A stretch of 64,000 bases of DNA from Sporopachydermia quercuum (GCA_001599295.1 BCGN01000002.1:434001-498000); one strand, 5' to 3'. Shown: positions 1 through 12,303, numbered from the stretch's first letter. Notes: a model not told the origin generated them from the letters alone. Numbers and translations: made by a program.

Positions 1-765
1 TGAAAATGGATAGACACATGGTATCCGGTTTTGCAGTACGATTATTTCCGTTTCACAGAGGACCTTAAATCTCATCTCAGAAACTTTTTTCGTACTATCC
101 GAGATGAGATGTGAAGCGTTAACGTATTTCCGAAGACATAGAACATATTTATTGCCGATTTGGGAAAAAACGATATTAAATTTACCAAACAGGTAACAAC
201 TAAACATTTCGAGGATGCTTCTGACAGAAAAAAAGATGTTTGATGTTTGATTACTTATTACGAAAGGTAGTCAATAAATTGATTAGAAGCCCTGATAAAT
301 AGTAAACTTATTGGAAAGTGGAAAAAGTTCAATTAAACTTCTTGATTTGGTAATTATTGGAGATTAGTATTCATTTACATCAACAAATAACCCTTTTGAG
401 CTTTTCTTTATCCACTCCTGAACTAATTATATGTGGAAAAAGGAAGATATCTTATAATCTTATAATATTCGTTATTATAGAAAGGAGCAAATGGCCTATC
501 ACTTTCTTTGGTCTTTGTCTTTTTTATACAAATTCTTCCGAGACTCAAAGGTACAAGGGTTCTTGATCTTGTTTTCAATACGGAACTATCAATTGCAGAA
601 AGCAAGTCCTCTACTCAATCATTAACAAAAATTACTACCGCCTGGACAATTGGTTATCAATAATCTGGATTGAGCATAAAATTATAATTAGTCAACTACT
701 AAGACTCTAAGTATTATGTCAAATTGACTATCATAATTCCAAGATATCTCTAAATTTTCAACATT
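1..765. other. Upstream region of CDC5
   Basis: No convincing gene is seen; the short open frames here have no recognisable product. Around 182-199 a TTACC-AAACA-GGTAACAA string resembles a joint Mcm1/forkhead site but is one base short in the Mcm1 spacer. The region probably holds the CDC5 promoter. Confidence 0.5.
182..199 (+). promoter_or_regulatory. Near-match to Mcm1/forkhead module upstream of CDC5
   Basis: The string reads TTACC, five bases, then GGTAACAA. The known G2/M (CLB2-cluster) module is CC-N6-GG followed by TAAACAA, and CDC5 belongs to that cluster in S. cerevisiae. Here the spacer is five rather than six and the forkhead core is imperfect, so this is only suggestive. It lies about 570 bases from the start codon. 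Confidence 0.22.
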
Positions 766-3048
766 ATGATTGATCCGAGAATTGATGCATTACGAACAAT
801 AGAGAACCAAGAGTTCAACTCAAAGGCTCATTATGCTATCCCTGATAGCAAGTTCTCAACAAGCAATGTGCGAACTATAGCTACACTTGATCCTTCTGCA
901 AATAATAATGCAAAGGGTATTAATGATAATCATTTTCCTTTCAGGAGCAGACATGGTCAGGATGAAAATGCTCGTCAAGCTGAGAAACCAGCTAAGGCCA
1001 GATCAAGCAAAAGAAAGGAAAAACTTTCTGCTCTTTGTAAAACTCCACCATCGATTGTAAGAAATCCCAAAGGTCAAGACTATCAAAGAGGTATCTTCCT
1101 TGGTGAAGGAGGATTTGCTCGTTGCTTTCAAATGAAAGATGACGAAGGACAAATATATGCTGCTAAGACTGTTGCAAAAGCGTCATTAAAAGGTGAGAAG
1201 ACAAGAACAAAACTGTTATCAGAAATAAAAGTCCATAAGTCTTTACATCACCCTAATATTGTTCAGTTTATTGATTGCTTTGAAGATGACGTTAATGTTT
1301 ATATCTTATTGGAAATTTGTGCCAATCAATCATTAATGGATATGTTGAAAAAGCGTAAGAGACTAACTGAGTCTGAAACCAAATACTTTTTGATTCAGAT
1401 TATTGGCGCAATTAAGTATATGCATAGTCGAAGAGTAATTCATCGTGACTTGAAACTTGGTAATATCTTCTTTGATGATAAGATGAATCTAAAGATTGGT
1501 GATTTTGGTCTTGCAGCTGTTCTTGCAGATGATTCTGATCGTAAAAGAACTATTTGCGGCACGCCTAATTATATTGCTCCGGAAGTTTTATATGGCAAGG
1601 AAAAAGGCCATAGCTACGGAGTGGATATCTGGTCTATTGGTATTATGTTGTACGCTTTGCTCATTGGCAAACCACCTTTTCAATCTAAGGACGTGAATGA
1701 AATCTATGAAAAGATTAAATATAATCAATACACATTCCCAGCAGATATTGAAATCTCAGAAGATGCTGAAGATTTAATCCGAACAATTCTTAGTACCAAA
1801 CCTGAAGATAGACCATCCTTGAATGAAATAATCAACCATAGTTTCTTCAAACATTCTTTCCCTGCAAGAATGTCTACAATTTCTTTGACAGGAACACCGT
1901 CAGCGGTTGATATCAGCAGTCAAGATTCAATAATGAATCTTAACAGAGCGTTAAGAAAAGCTGGTCTTTCATTAACTGATGAAAATTCCAAGGATCCTGT
2001 AAGAATTCTTGATAGAGATCTCCATGCAGAACAACCAAAATCAATCTTACCTCACTCACTATCTCCCGGTAATACTAGCAGCAAATATAAAATGGTCTCA
2101 GTAGATAATGATAAATTTCAACAACAACAGCAGTCATCTCAAGAACCTGAGAATCATAGAATATATGGTATGGAAGAGCAAAATGCCCAAGGTATGAATG
2201 GGCAAGTACGCCTGAGATCGAATTGGAATCGATCAACATCAAAGTTTGGTATGAATGGTTTGGAAAGTCTTGCGAAGGTGAAAATTGCTGTTGGATCATC
2301 AAATCCTGAGGCGCAAACCAGTGTTGATCAAGAGAAAAGACCCCAAGGATTAAAACGATCATTACATCAACATCTGAAAACAAGTGAATCAAAATCCTTA
2401 TCAAGTGTTCCGTCTAAACGTTTACTGATTTCCAAATGGGTTGATTATTCCAATAAGCTTGGTTTCTCCTATCAGTTCTCTAACGGTGAAATTGGTGTAT
2501 TGTTCATTGATGGCTCCACCATTGTAGTTCCTGGAACAGCTCATATTGAAGGATTTCGTTACATTGGACCTAAATCCTCTGGTTACCCTAACAAGTGGTA
2601 TAATATAAGCGATGTTGACACTGAATCACGTTCCATAGGTAAGAAGCTGAACATCATTCAGTTTTTCTCTAATTACATGAAAGCAAACTTGAGAAAAGTT
2701 ACCGAGGAAGAAGCTTCATCAGACAGCTCATCAATTTGTAGTGTCTTTGTCTTAGGATTTCAGAGAAGCTCTGATTATACTATGTTTAAAATGAGTGATG
2801 GCTCATATCAATTCAACTTTGCTGATCATAAGAAAATGTGGATATCAGATGATGGTATGAACATTACTTTCATTGCTTTGAACAAAACACTGCATTCTTT
2901 CAAAATGTCAGAGTTTGATAAACTACAAAATATCCCTGATGTCTTGGATAAGAATGATTTGAACAAAAAGCTGGATGTTATTTGTCAAAAACTGAAGGAA
3001 GATCTGGAAGAAACACACGAATCAGGCGTCAAGCAAATGTATCGATAA
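766..3048 (+). CDS. CDC5: Polo-like kinase Cdc5
   Basis: A single-exon gene of 760 residues (S. cerevisiae Cdc5 is 705) encoding the mitotic serine/threonine polo kinase. It promotes mitotic exit, cohesin removal and cytokinesis at spindle poles and the nucleus. The kinase domain spans about residues 106-365: glycine loop LGEGGFA at 112-118, lysine K134, HRDLK at 226-230, DFG at 246-248 and an activation-loop threonine near T262 in RTICGTPNY. The C-terminal polo-box region (about 545-760) binds phosphopeptides. It has the conserved tryptophan W558 (KWVDYSNKLGFSYQ) and the phosphate-gripping H688-x-K690. The linker is rich in glutamine and serine. The start is the first ATG of the open frame, preceded by an A/T-rich leader. 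Identification is very secure. Confidence 0.97.
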   Translation: MIDPRIDALRTIENQEFNSKAHYAIPDSKFSTSNVRTIATLDPSANNNAKGINDNHFPFRSRHGQDENARQAEKPAKARSSKRKEKLSALCKTPPSIVRNPKGQDYQRGIFLGEGGFARCFQMKDDEGQIYAAKTVAKASLKGEKTRTKLLSEIKVHKSLHHPNIVQFIDCFEDDVNVYILLEICANQSLMDMLKKRKRLTESETKYFLIQIIGAIKYMHSRRVIHRDLKLGNIFFDDKMNLKIGDFGLAAVLADDSDRKRTICGTPNYIAPEVLYGKEKGHSYGVDIWSIGIMLYALLIGKPPFQSKDVNEIYEKIKYNQYTFPADIEISEDAEDLIRTILSTKPEDRPSLNEIINHSFFKHSFPARMSTISLTGTPSAVDISSQDSIMNLNRALRKAGLSLTDENSKDPVRILDRDLHAEQPKSILPHSLSPGNTSSKYKMVSVDNDKFQQQQQSSQEPENHRIYGMEEQNAQGMNGQVRLRSNWNRSTSKFGMNGLESLAKVKIAVGSSNPEAQTSVDQEKRPQGLKRSLHQHLKTSESKSLSSVPSKRLLISKWVDYSNKLGFSYQFSNGEIGVLFIDGSTIVVPGTAHIEGFRYIGPKSSGYPNKWYNISDVDTESRSIGKKLNIIQFFSNYMKANLRKVTEEEASSDSSSICSVFVLGFQRSSDYTMFKMSDGSYQFNFADHKKMWISDDGMNITFIALNKTLHSFKMSEFDKLQNIPDVLDKNDLNKKLDVICQKLKEDLEETHESGVKQMYR

Positions 3049-3868
3049 GAAGTCTAGGAAATTTGTCATCAGTTGCTTTAATTGAGAATTCAAAACCGTG
3101 ACTAATAATGTTAGGCTCGCTCAAATAAATTCTGCTGTTAACATTCAAGAATTTACAAGGTAATAGATAACCAAATTATCGGATAGTTTGAGCAATCAAT
3201 ACTCGAAGCAACTGATAACTTAGGCTCTACACATCGACAACAATTCAATCGACCATGTACAATCTAAACTCATATTTGACTAGGGGTTTCTCATCAGGGA
3301 AAAACAACTCCTCTTATTAAAAATAGATCACCAATTCTCATTTCGCAAACAATCGCTTCTTTGATTATACTTAGTACTTATACCTGCAGAATTGGATCAA
3401 GAAATTGTTTTTCTTAACATATATAAGCATCATTATAAATAAACTCTGTTGTTTTCGTTATACAAAATTTCGGTAAACCGTATTACCATTTCTATGCAAT
3501 TTTTAGTAGTAGGATCAAAAAAAAAAATAATAAACGCGAGAAGAACAAAAGGAATAACACAGGAAACGAAAAACAAGAAAGGATCTGAATCACTGATAGT
3601 CTTAGTGATCAGAAATCACCCGATAGGAAATAAGGACTCTCCAACCAGACTTCGAGTTATTCTTTGAATCCATCTTTATCAACAATGAGAGGATTAAAAT
3701 ATAATACAGTTTCAGAAGATAAAAGCTCAAACAATCCAAAGGAGCAAAACTAACATGAGTAGTATGTTTCAAAGAATGTCTTGAATCTCCTGATGCTTTT
3801 CATAGTTTTAAAAGCTAAGATATAAATGTCTCCGCATGGCTACGACATGATTAATGATACTAAACTAT
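3049..3868. other. Intergenic, CDC5-RPB11 (convergent)
   Basis: Spacer between the ends of CDC5 and RPB11. It is A/T-rich, with a purine-rich A-tract near 3520. The 72-residue open frame at 3449-3667 is low-complexity and matches nothing I recognise. Probably only 3' UTRs and terminators. Confidence 0.5.
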
Positions 3869-4381
3869 TCAGATATCATCAAATTCTTCATTAGCTACCA
3901 AACCCTTAAGATTCCATTCGGCTTCAAATCTATTTGCTAATTTATCCAAAGTAAGACTGATAGCGTCGCATGCATTTCTAACAGCTAATCGTGGAGCGTA
4001 ACCTTCTTCTGTTTGAACTCGCATTACAAGGTTAGGAAATAAAGGATGTTCTATTTTATATGCAGCAAATAGAACTTTCTCATCCTTTAATAGTTGGGCT
4101 CTTAGTAGATTAGCTAATGTGTGATCTTCTCTTTCAATGCGAATTATGGAAGTTGAAGGTGTTCTTGAATCCTGTTCAATAGTGATTCTAAGGTAGTTGG
4201 TTAGTGATGAGTGTGGAGTAAACAAGAAAAACGTTCAAGCCCCGTCGATTATGCCCCCCACTGAGATCAAGATAACTAGCAAATCACCTAAAGGTATATG
4301 GAATTATCAATTACATATCAATACTTACTTGCTCACTCCATCAGGAAGCAGAAACAATTCAAATCTGTCTGGGGCGTTCAT
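3869..4381 (-). CDS. RPB11: RNA polymerase II subunit Rpb11 (one intron)
   Basis: Two exons, 4329-4381 and 3869-4187, joined across a 141-base intron (4188-4328), give 123 residues (S. cerevisiae Rpb11 is 120). Exon 1 encodes MNAPDRFELFLLPDGVS plus two bases and matches the Rpb11 N-terminus closely. The donor is GTAAGT and the acceptor CCTTAG, with a CACTAAC branch site just upstream. Exon 2 holds the alpha-like dimerisation motif (REDHTLANLLRAQLL, VLFAAYKIEHPLFPN) and ends EWNLKGLVANEEFDDI. Rpb11 pairs with Rpb3 as the assembly platform of Pol II. Without splicing, the frame would begin at an unrelated ATG inside the intron. The gene diverges from SIN3, as in S. cerevisiae (YOL005C/YOL004W). 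Confidence 0.95.
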
Positions 4382-5442
4382 ACTGATTAAGAGATTCTGC
4401 CTCGAAAACTTTCCAATTCAACCAGAATTTCTCTCTATTATTCACCGATTGCTTACCTCCCAACTTCTAAGCTAGGTTTATAATAACAACAAGAACAACA
4501 AGAAATAAAAATTGGTATCTTCTCTCCCTCTATTCACCACCATTCACAATATACATTATTATCATCATCTTGTATTAATGCTCTTTCACCGCATAAACTT
4601 CATAAGAAATTCCACTTTAATCATATCGTTCATGTTGAGACTTTGTTACCCGGATGTATGAGTTAGCTCACAGGAATCTTTTTTGATGACATAATTATTG
4701 ATCAACGGCCAACCAAGACCACACATCCTCCAAGTTAGGAAATACAAAGGGGTATCCGGCTGATCGAGAATTATTGGAACTCACTTCACTACTCATCTGG
4801 TTATTCAATCATGAAGCAAAAACATTACCCGGATAAACTTCTTAGCTTGCGAGAACTTCTTGAAAATCGGGGTTTATCACCTGTAATCAATGATTAATAG
4901 AACCTAGGGAGGTTTATCATCTCAAGAAACTACAAACAATGAGAAGTGTAAAGAGGAAATAATAATTATTAAGTAAAGGGTTTTGACAAAAACAGCAATC
5001 AAAAGTTGAATTTCACTTAGAGAAATTGAAAAGACTTTAACTCTTCTTCCATTATCAAACTTGTCAAGAATTTACTTCTGAGCGAAGGTTTGTTTGGTTT
5101 GACTTAGTGAAGCATTTTTTTGGCTATCTTCCATTTAGAATTGATTGATTGAGATTGCTTTCTCTGAGATCGGCGACTAATCCCGCTATGAATAATAATT
5201 TTTTGGTCAAATTGAACTAAAGAAATCAACATTTGAAATAGTGAATGGTCAACTTGTTCAACTGTTGCTTTAATTTATCTCTACACAGTGTCTAGTCTAG
5301 ATTTGGGTTCGAAGCTCAGTTAATGTCATCATACAAGATTCCGTGAAGTAATTCATTGAAATCAAAAAATCCTTAGAAAAACAATCGACAACCAGTTACA
5401 TTCGATATCAGAAAACTTCAATTCGCAGTTTTATTTCTGATA
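4382..5442. other. Divergent promoter region RPB11/SIN3
   Basis: About 1.06 kb between two divergent starts. There are A/T-rich stretches and no credible open frame. It must carry both promoters; I did not find a clear factor site. Confidence 0.6.
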
Positions 5443-8400
5443 ATGTCTGCTCCTAACCAAATTCCCAACCCAGGCAGAATGAACACGGCCTATAAGCCCT
5501 TGAATGTCAAGGACGCTTTGTCCTACTTAGACCAAGTGAAAATTCAATTTTCGCACGCGCCTGATGTTTATAACAACTTCCTTGACATTATGAAGGACTT
5601 CAAATCTCAAACGTATGTGTTAAATTTGTGTTTTTATCATTGTTAGCTTATCTTTTCTTCGCCTGTCTCAACTCGTCTCTTATCCTACCTGCTCCTATTC
5701 ATGCCTCTCTTCTCACCTCATTCATCAAATATTCTTTCCTCACTGGGAAATATGCTTAACTTGATGCTTGCACATAACCTACAGTCTCACTCTGATAAAC
5801 GTGCAATCAGGGTAATTACACATGTCCAAATTGGGAGAGCGATGAGGTGAAGATTGCATAATTGAACGAGAGGAGACTCAAAGTGTAAAACGAGATGTGA
5901 AGTGAGAGTAGTTCGATTGTGGTTATCTCTCTGTCATCAACAACTTAGGTAGCAAAAGAGCATATACTATACTATTCTTAAGCCTAAAAACAATGCTCAT
6001 CTAAACAGCTATTTGGAAATATCACCGGCTTTTTAGCATTGTTTCTTAGGAACATCTGAGTAGCGTATTAGGGAGGTGTACTTGTACTCTCTGGGTCTTC
6101 TGCTGTCCCTTGGCAGTAAGTGCTCTGGAGGGGGACACCAAAGATCTATAGAAAGAAATGAGATGAGCATGGTAAAACGGGATATTGCTGTGGCAGATCA
6201 AACATAAGCAGAAGAAAGAAAAATTATAGAATAGAATGGAANTAAAATTCCTGTTGAGTAATTATTTGATCTGCGGATTTTGATCCTGTTTTTTCAATCT
6301 TTTCTCTGTCGATTGTTTTGTTTTTCCTGTTGATTCTCATTATGTTTCTCCTACTTATTTATTTGCTTTTTTCGAAGTATATCGAGACATTTCACAGTAC
6401 TAACCGACCGTTTATTTTCATCTAGTATTGATACGCCTGGCGTAATTGACCGCGTTTCACATTTGTTCCAAGGCCATCCAAGCTTGATTCAGGGATTCAA
6501 TACATTCTTACCTCCAGGGTATAGAATTGACTGCTCAATGGATCCTTATGACCCTAACCCAGTAAGAGTTACTACACCAATGGGTACATCTAATATATAT
6601 CACAATGGTCCTCCACCACCAAATACTGGTGCTCCTGGCCAAACTCATGGTTTGCAACGGGCTCAACCAGGTGTTATCGGTCAACCTATCACTGGGCCTC
6701 ATCAGGGCGATGCATTACAACGTGTTAAGAATGAAGAAGCTGCTTATGGAGGTAATGGATTGGATGATGCCCAAAAACAACATTTACATCAAACTTCACA
6801 ACAAGCATTACAACAGGCTCAAGCCCAACAACAGCAAACGCAGGTAGTTCAACAGGGACCTGGTGCTCAAAATCCACAACATCAAGATGTACCGGTATCC
6901 CAGCCATCACAACCAACAACCCTTGCCCCAGGTCAAGTACCTCCTCATCAAGGTGCTCAGAACTACCCCCCAGATGTTGCTGTTATGTATACAGCTGACG
7001 GTCAAGCTTTGACTCACGGAGCTTTGGCCAGTGCTGCCGCTGGTCAACAGCAAACGGGTGTCAAGAGAGCTGGAGGTCCAGTTGAATTCAACCATGCTAT
7101 CAGCTACGTAAACAAAATTAAAACTAGATTTGCTACCCAGCCTGATATTTACAAGCATTTTTTAGAAATTCTTCAAACGTATCAAAGAGAGCAAAAACCA
7201 ATCGGTGAAGTATATGCTCAAGTGACTGTCTTATTTCAGAACGCTCCAGATTTATTGGACGATTTTAAACAGTTTTTGCCCGATACAACTGCTTCTCAAC
7301 AACAGCAACCTGTTACTACTGCAGCAGCAAACCCTGGGTTAACACCTGGTGTAAGCGCTATGCCAGGTACTGCTGCTGGCCAACATGGTTTAGTTGCAAC
7401 TGCTGTAGGGCAAGAGCTATATGGTGGTCAAAACATGCATTTACCTCCAGTTGGTAATTTTGCTGCTCCTACATCTGGTAAAGAACGAAAGAAGAAAGAC
7501 GCCCAAAATGCAATTGCCAACACTGGTGGTTCTGCTTTATCTGTTAGTGATCCAAGCATTCCCCAACCACAAGAAATACCCGTATCTAACTTGCGTTCTT
7601 ATGGTAAAAGTAAAGGTAAAAGCAATATTAAAGGTGAACCAAGTTTAGTACCACCTATTAACGAACCTTTACCGCAGAGCAACAAAAATGGTAGCAATCT
7701 CAGCGAAGAAATTGCATTTTTCGATAAGGTAAAGAAAGCTATTAGTAACAAGCAAACGATGAACGAGTTCTTGAAAGTACTTAATTTATTCTCTCAGCAA
7801 CTAATTGACCGTGATACACTAGTTGAAAGAGTTGAGTCCTATTTAGGTCCTCATAAAGAGCTTTTTGACTGGTTCAAAAAATTTGTTGGCTGGACTGGTA
7901 AACCGTATCATATTGAGAATATCGTCTTCAAGAAGCATCAATTAGAATTATCCTTATGCAAATCATGCGGTCCTAGTTACCGTCAATTACCAAAAGCTGA
8001 GACTTATATGCCCTGCTCTGGTAGAGATGAAATGTGCTGGGAAGTTCTAAATGATGAATGGGTTGGACATCCAATCTGGGCTTCTGAAGATTCTGGGTTC
8101 ATTGCTCATCGTAAGAATCAATACGAAGAGATTTTACATCGAATTGAAGAAGAACGTCATGAGTATGATTTTTATATGGAAGCTAATCTAAGAACGATTC
8201 AAACATTGGAAACTATTGCTAATAGAATTGCAAATATGACTTCTGAAGAAAGATCTAATTTGAAATTGCCTCCAGGTTTGGGTCATACTTCAGTTACTAT
8301 CTATCAGAAGGTTATCCGTAAAGTTTATGACAAGGATAAAGGATTTGAAGTTGTCGACGCGTTACATGAAAATCCTGCTGTGGCTGTTCCCATTGTTTTG

Positions 8401-11226
8401 AAGAGATTGAAGCAGAAAGACGAAGAATGGAAGAGAGCTCATAGAGAATGGAACAAAGTGTGGAGAGAAACTGAAAACATGGTATTTTATAAGTCTTTAG
8501 ATCATTTGGGATTAAATATCAAACAAGCTGATAAGAAATCTCTTACTACCAAACAATTGGTTTCTGAAATAAGTGCTATCAAGACTGAACAAACCAATAA
8601 GAAGATTAATCCATTGACACCAAAACCAAAGAAACAGATTGAATATTCTTTCCGTGATATTTATATTTTCAACGATATCTACCGATTGTTCTTATCAACT
8701 ATTGAACATACTGGAAATTATTCATCAAATGATAAAGATAGGTTAGAAAACTTCTTTAAAGCTTTTCTTACGTTATTCTTTTCATTGCCATCTGGTCATA
8801 TTGACGATTATGTTAAGACTTTGAAAATGAAGAGTTCCTTTGATGACGAGGACAAGGAAGGTCATGAAACCACCAACGGTGATGGTGATGAGAGTAATGG
8901 CAATAATAATGTGAATGGAAATGGCAACGGCAACGGCAATGGCAATGGCAATGGCAATGGCAATGGCAATGGCAATGGTGTATCAAAAAAAAGAAGCCGA
9001 ACTGAAGAAAATAGTTCTTTATCTGATATCCTATACAAATATAAACACTCTAAGAAGAATGATAGTGATGAAGAGAAAGATGAAGCATCATCAAGAGAAG
9101 AACCTGAGTTGCCAGCAGAAATTGAGGAAGCAAGTTCTATTTGGCTTCAAACTGCTGAAGGCACTACTTCTTTAGAAGGTATCAAAGCTACTTTGAATGA
9201 GAAAATTGATCGCCATAGATACAATTTCTTCACCAACACATCAATATATGTTTTCTTCCGTCATTTAACTATCATTTATAGTCGATTGAATGAAGTCAAA
9301 AAGCTTGAAGGTTGGATAGCTAAGGATCTGAAATCAAGAACTGATGTTCAATTTGCTAAAGACTTGGGGCTGATTTCTCATAGATTAGAAGATTTGGGTG
9401 TTAAAATCACTGACGAAAAACCATGCTATGAGCAATTGCTTGATTTAGCTGAAAGAGTTATTCAAGGAGATATTGAATCTCAAATCTATGAGGAAAGTAT
9501 TCGTCAAAGCTATAAAAATAGAGCTTATAAGCTTTATACTATTGACAAATTATTAGCCAACTTAGTTAAACATTTACATACAGTTGTTTCAGATTCTAAA
9601 TCATCAGAAATTGTTTCAATATTTGAAAATGATCGACTGAAACCTCAGTCAACAGCTCGTCAACAAATCATGTGCAGAATGCAAGTTCGATCAATCATTG
9701 GTCCTGATGAAAACATGTTCCGCATTGAATGGAATGAAAAAAACAGATCTATGTGTATTCAATTCCTTGCTCTTGATGATAAAACACTACAAGATCAGAA
9801 GACCATTGAAGAAGAATGGAATTATTATCTCACTACATATATCATGTCTCATCCAACTGAAGGAGTTCCAGCAGACAGAATCTCTATGCCATTCTTGAGG
9901 AGAAATATGCTTGAAATAGATGATGAAGAAAGTGAAAACGAATCAAGTACTCCTGTTTCAACATTGTTAGATGGATATTTAAGGACCAGGTTGAAGGTTA
10001 GAATTTGCATGAATACCTACAAGATATTCTTCGAGCCTGATACCGAAGATGAATATATTAGTAGTAGTGTGTTCAAGAAAGCGCAAAGATTATCACCATC
10101 TTTTATCACTAGTAAAGATGTTAAATTGAAAGAGCTTGTTGATGGTTCTGGTTGTATTTGGAAAGAAGGATTGAGCGAAGAAGCTGTTAAGCAAACAACT
10201 GCTAATTTCCAACGATGGATGGAAAGTGGTGTAGTTGTTAGTGAGGACGCTGATGCCACTATCAATGAGTCTGCTGTCACTGAGATCGAAGAAAAGGAGA
10301 AAAATGGCAATGGTGAAGGGGATGGTGATGTTGATATAACAGATGCCCCAGAAGCTAGTGTTGCTTGTGCTACTATTGGTGCTGTTGATGGTGACGGCGA
10401 TGTTGAAATGGAAGCCGAACCAGAAACTGAAAAAGATGACCAGAAAAATAAAATTGAAAAAGAAACTAGTAAAGAATCAATAGAAGAGAAGGCTGATGTT
10501 GGGACCAGCGTACCTGAGAATAAAGTTGATGTTGCTACAGTTTCTAATTTTCGTGTCAGCACTTCAAGTGCTAGCGAAGTAGTAAAAGCCAAAGAAGCCG
10601 CACCGGTGGCATCAACTGAAGACGATAGCAATAATTTTGATGTTTCGATGGAAGATGTAAAAGCTGATGATGAAAAAGCTTCTACTGAATCTACTGATTT
10701 AATTGAAAATGCCACCGAAGCATCATCTAAATATGAAGCGGATGTTGTCTCTGCTAAAAAAACTGAAATTGAACTGGACGAGAACCAGCCGGCTGCAAAA
10801 GTTGATGATGCTGAACCAGTGACTGAACCAGAGAAAGAGACTTCTCATGAGAATGCTGATGGTAAACCAGAGTCAAAACTGGTAGCTCCGTCGACGACTT
10901 CTGAATCTGGTGAGGCAAATACTACTGCTGATGAGTCCAGTGCCACTGACGTTTCTCCTGGTGAAGCAAATGGTGCCGGCGCAAGTAGTAGTGAAACTAA
11001 AGATATCAAAGATAACGAGGATTCAAAGGAGAATACTATTGTTGATGACAAAAAACCTAAAAAAGCTGTTGTTGAATCCCCTGATGCAGATAAAACGTTA
11101 GCTGAAAGTTCAAATGAAACAGTGACATCCAGCACTAGTGCTACTGCTGTTGGCACCATCGAAACAGATGCAAAGAAAGAATCCACCAAACCAGCAGTTG
11201 ATGATAAAGCTAACGAAAAGTTATGA
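5443..11226 (+). CDS. SIN3: Sin3 histone deacetylase scaffold (one long intron)
   Basis: Exons 5443-5612 and 6426-11226 flank an 813-base intron (donor GTATGT, branch TACTAAC, acceptor TCTAG) and encode 1656 residues. The intron splits PAH1: exon 1 ends in DIMKDFKSQ and exon 2 continues [14 protein letters not shown], so the junction is fixed by homology and frame. PAH1 lies at about residues 20-100, PAH2 near 278-345 ([15 protein letters not shown]) and PAH3 near 484-550 ([13 protein letters not shown]). The conserved HDAC-interaction domain follows, then the Sin3 C-terminal region. Sin3 scaffolds Rpd3L/Rpd3S deacetylase complexes recruited by DNA-bound repressors. Between domains are glutamine-rich tracts and an Asn-Gly repeat. 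The last 400 or so residues are an acidic, low-complexity tail of Glu, Asp, Ala, Ser and Lys. Confidence 0.96.
8917..8980 (+). repeat. Asn-Gly hexanucleotide repeat inside SIN3
   Basis: A run of AATGGC/AACGGC units encodes alternating Asn-Gly in an acidic linker between the deacetylase-binding region and the C-terminal Sin3 domain. The unit length is a multiple of three, so changes in copy number keep the frame. Nothing suggests a function beyond a flexible linker. Confidence 0.8.
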
Positions 11227-11676
11227 ATTTCGATGCGATATAAACCGCTTCCATTTTATATTCTAGGCTTTTAGGCTTTTTACGTTACTAATCATTCTGA
11301 CACCTATTTGTTTAGTTGTTGTTGTACTAGTATTTCTTACATTATACTATACTATATTATATTATATTGTACTTTACGTTACTGAGCAAACGTTTATTTG
11401 TATTTATTCATTTACTCATGTGTTGTGTATGTTTTAATATTAAATACTTTATATTAGTGTACAAGTAGGTTTAATATGCTATTAATTATGTATGGGGTTG
11501 AGATTTACCGAGAACTATCAACTGAATAGTAATTGAATAAATATATACCAAGGGAAGGATTGTCATTACTATGTTGACACTTATGTTTCTTTAAGCTCTT
11601 CGGCAATTCCAGCTAATACTGAAATAGTCTATCCTCTTCGAGATCTTTTCATAGTACATCCTACCATACGGCTTAT
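11227..11676. other. Intergenic, SIN3 to the 208-residue gene (convergent)
   Basis: A/T-rich 3' flank of SIN3, including a short TATTA-type run near 11343-11370. No gene is seen. Confidence 0.5.
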
Positions 11677-12303
11677 CTACTCTGTCTCACAATCGACTCC
11701 AAAATCATCTATTCGTTCACCTTCGAAGTTCCTCCAGTGGTCTCGTTTAAAAAAAGAGGCTTCATTTTCAATACCTCTTCTCCATGTTGGTATACTTTCA
11801 TTATCGTTTCGCTGCACGTTGGTTATAGATGTAGTTGTTGCTGTTGTAATTGCTATTGTTCCTGTTGCTGCTGCTGCATCATCAGTATTACTTTCTTTCC
11901 CGTCGCTTGGATCCTGATTTACATGATCGGCTGGCCAAGGCAAGCAAGGTTCATTCTCATACTCACCATATTCATTCTTCTCAAAATGGATCCCATCACC
12001 AACTGCACGTCCCCACGGCAAAAATAAAGTGGTTATTGGACCCCATGAAGTAACTAAATTATGATATATCGAGATATCGTAAGGAAATCCTATATCTTCT
12101 TCATTGATGTCAGTTTTCTTATAGAAATCCAAATATGCGTCTAAAAACTCTGGCTGGATTCTTTTTTGCAGTAGATTATGTCTTAATTGAGATTCAATTC
12201 TTTCTTCTTCCCAGGATTCTATTTGCGTCATTCCTGATATTATAGTAGTTGAGAATACTCTTATTGTGAGTAGGAACACTGTGAGGAAAACGAATCCATC
12301 CAT
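11677..12303 (-). CDS. Unrecognised 208-residue protein with N-terminal hydrophobic segment
   Basis: I do not recognise the family. The frame opens at an ATG with a hydrophobic stretch (FVFLTVFLLTI, residues 4-14) that could be a signal anchor or signal peptide. A charged helix follows (WEEERIESQLRHNLLQKR), then an aromatic-rich block (GFPYDISIYHN, WGPITTLFLPWGRAVGDG) that looks like a folded conserved core. The middle has an Ala/Thr-rich low-complexity run near residues 140-160, and the C-terminus is acidic. Codon use and composition look coding and no opposite-strand frame competes. The first exon could lie further upstream, but I see no clear splice acceptor before the ATG. It sits between SIN3 and RPL4. 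Confidence 0.6.
   Translation of the reverse strand: MDGFVFLTVFLLTIRVFSTTIISGMTQIESWEEERIESQLRHNLLQKRIQPEFLDAYLDFYKKTDINEEDIGFPYDISIYHNLVTSWGPITTLFLPWGRAVGDGIHFEKNEYGEYENEPCLPWPADHVNQDPSDGKESNTDDAAAATGTIAITTATTTSITNVQRNDNESIPTWRRGIENEASFFKRDHWRNFEGERIDDFGVDCETE

Noticed and set aside
10017-10715. 232-codon minus-strand frame opposite SIN3
   Set aside because: It is a Ser/Thr-rich mirror of the acidic SIN3 tail, with no start context or homology.
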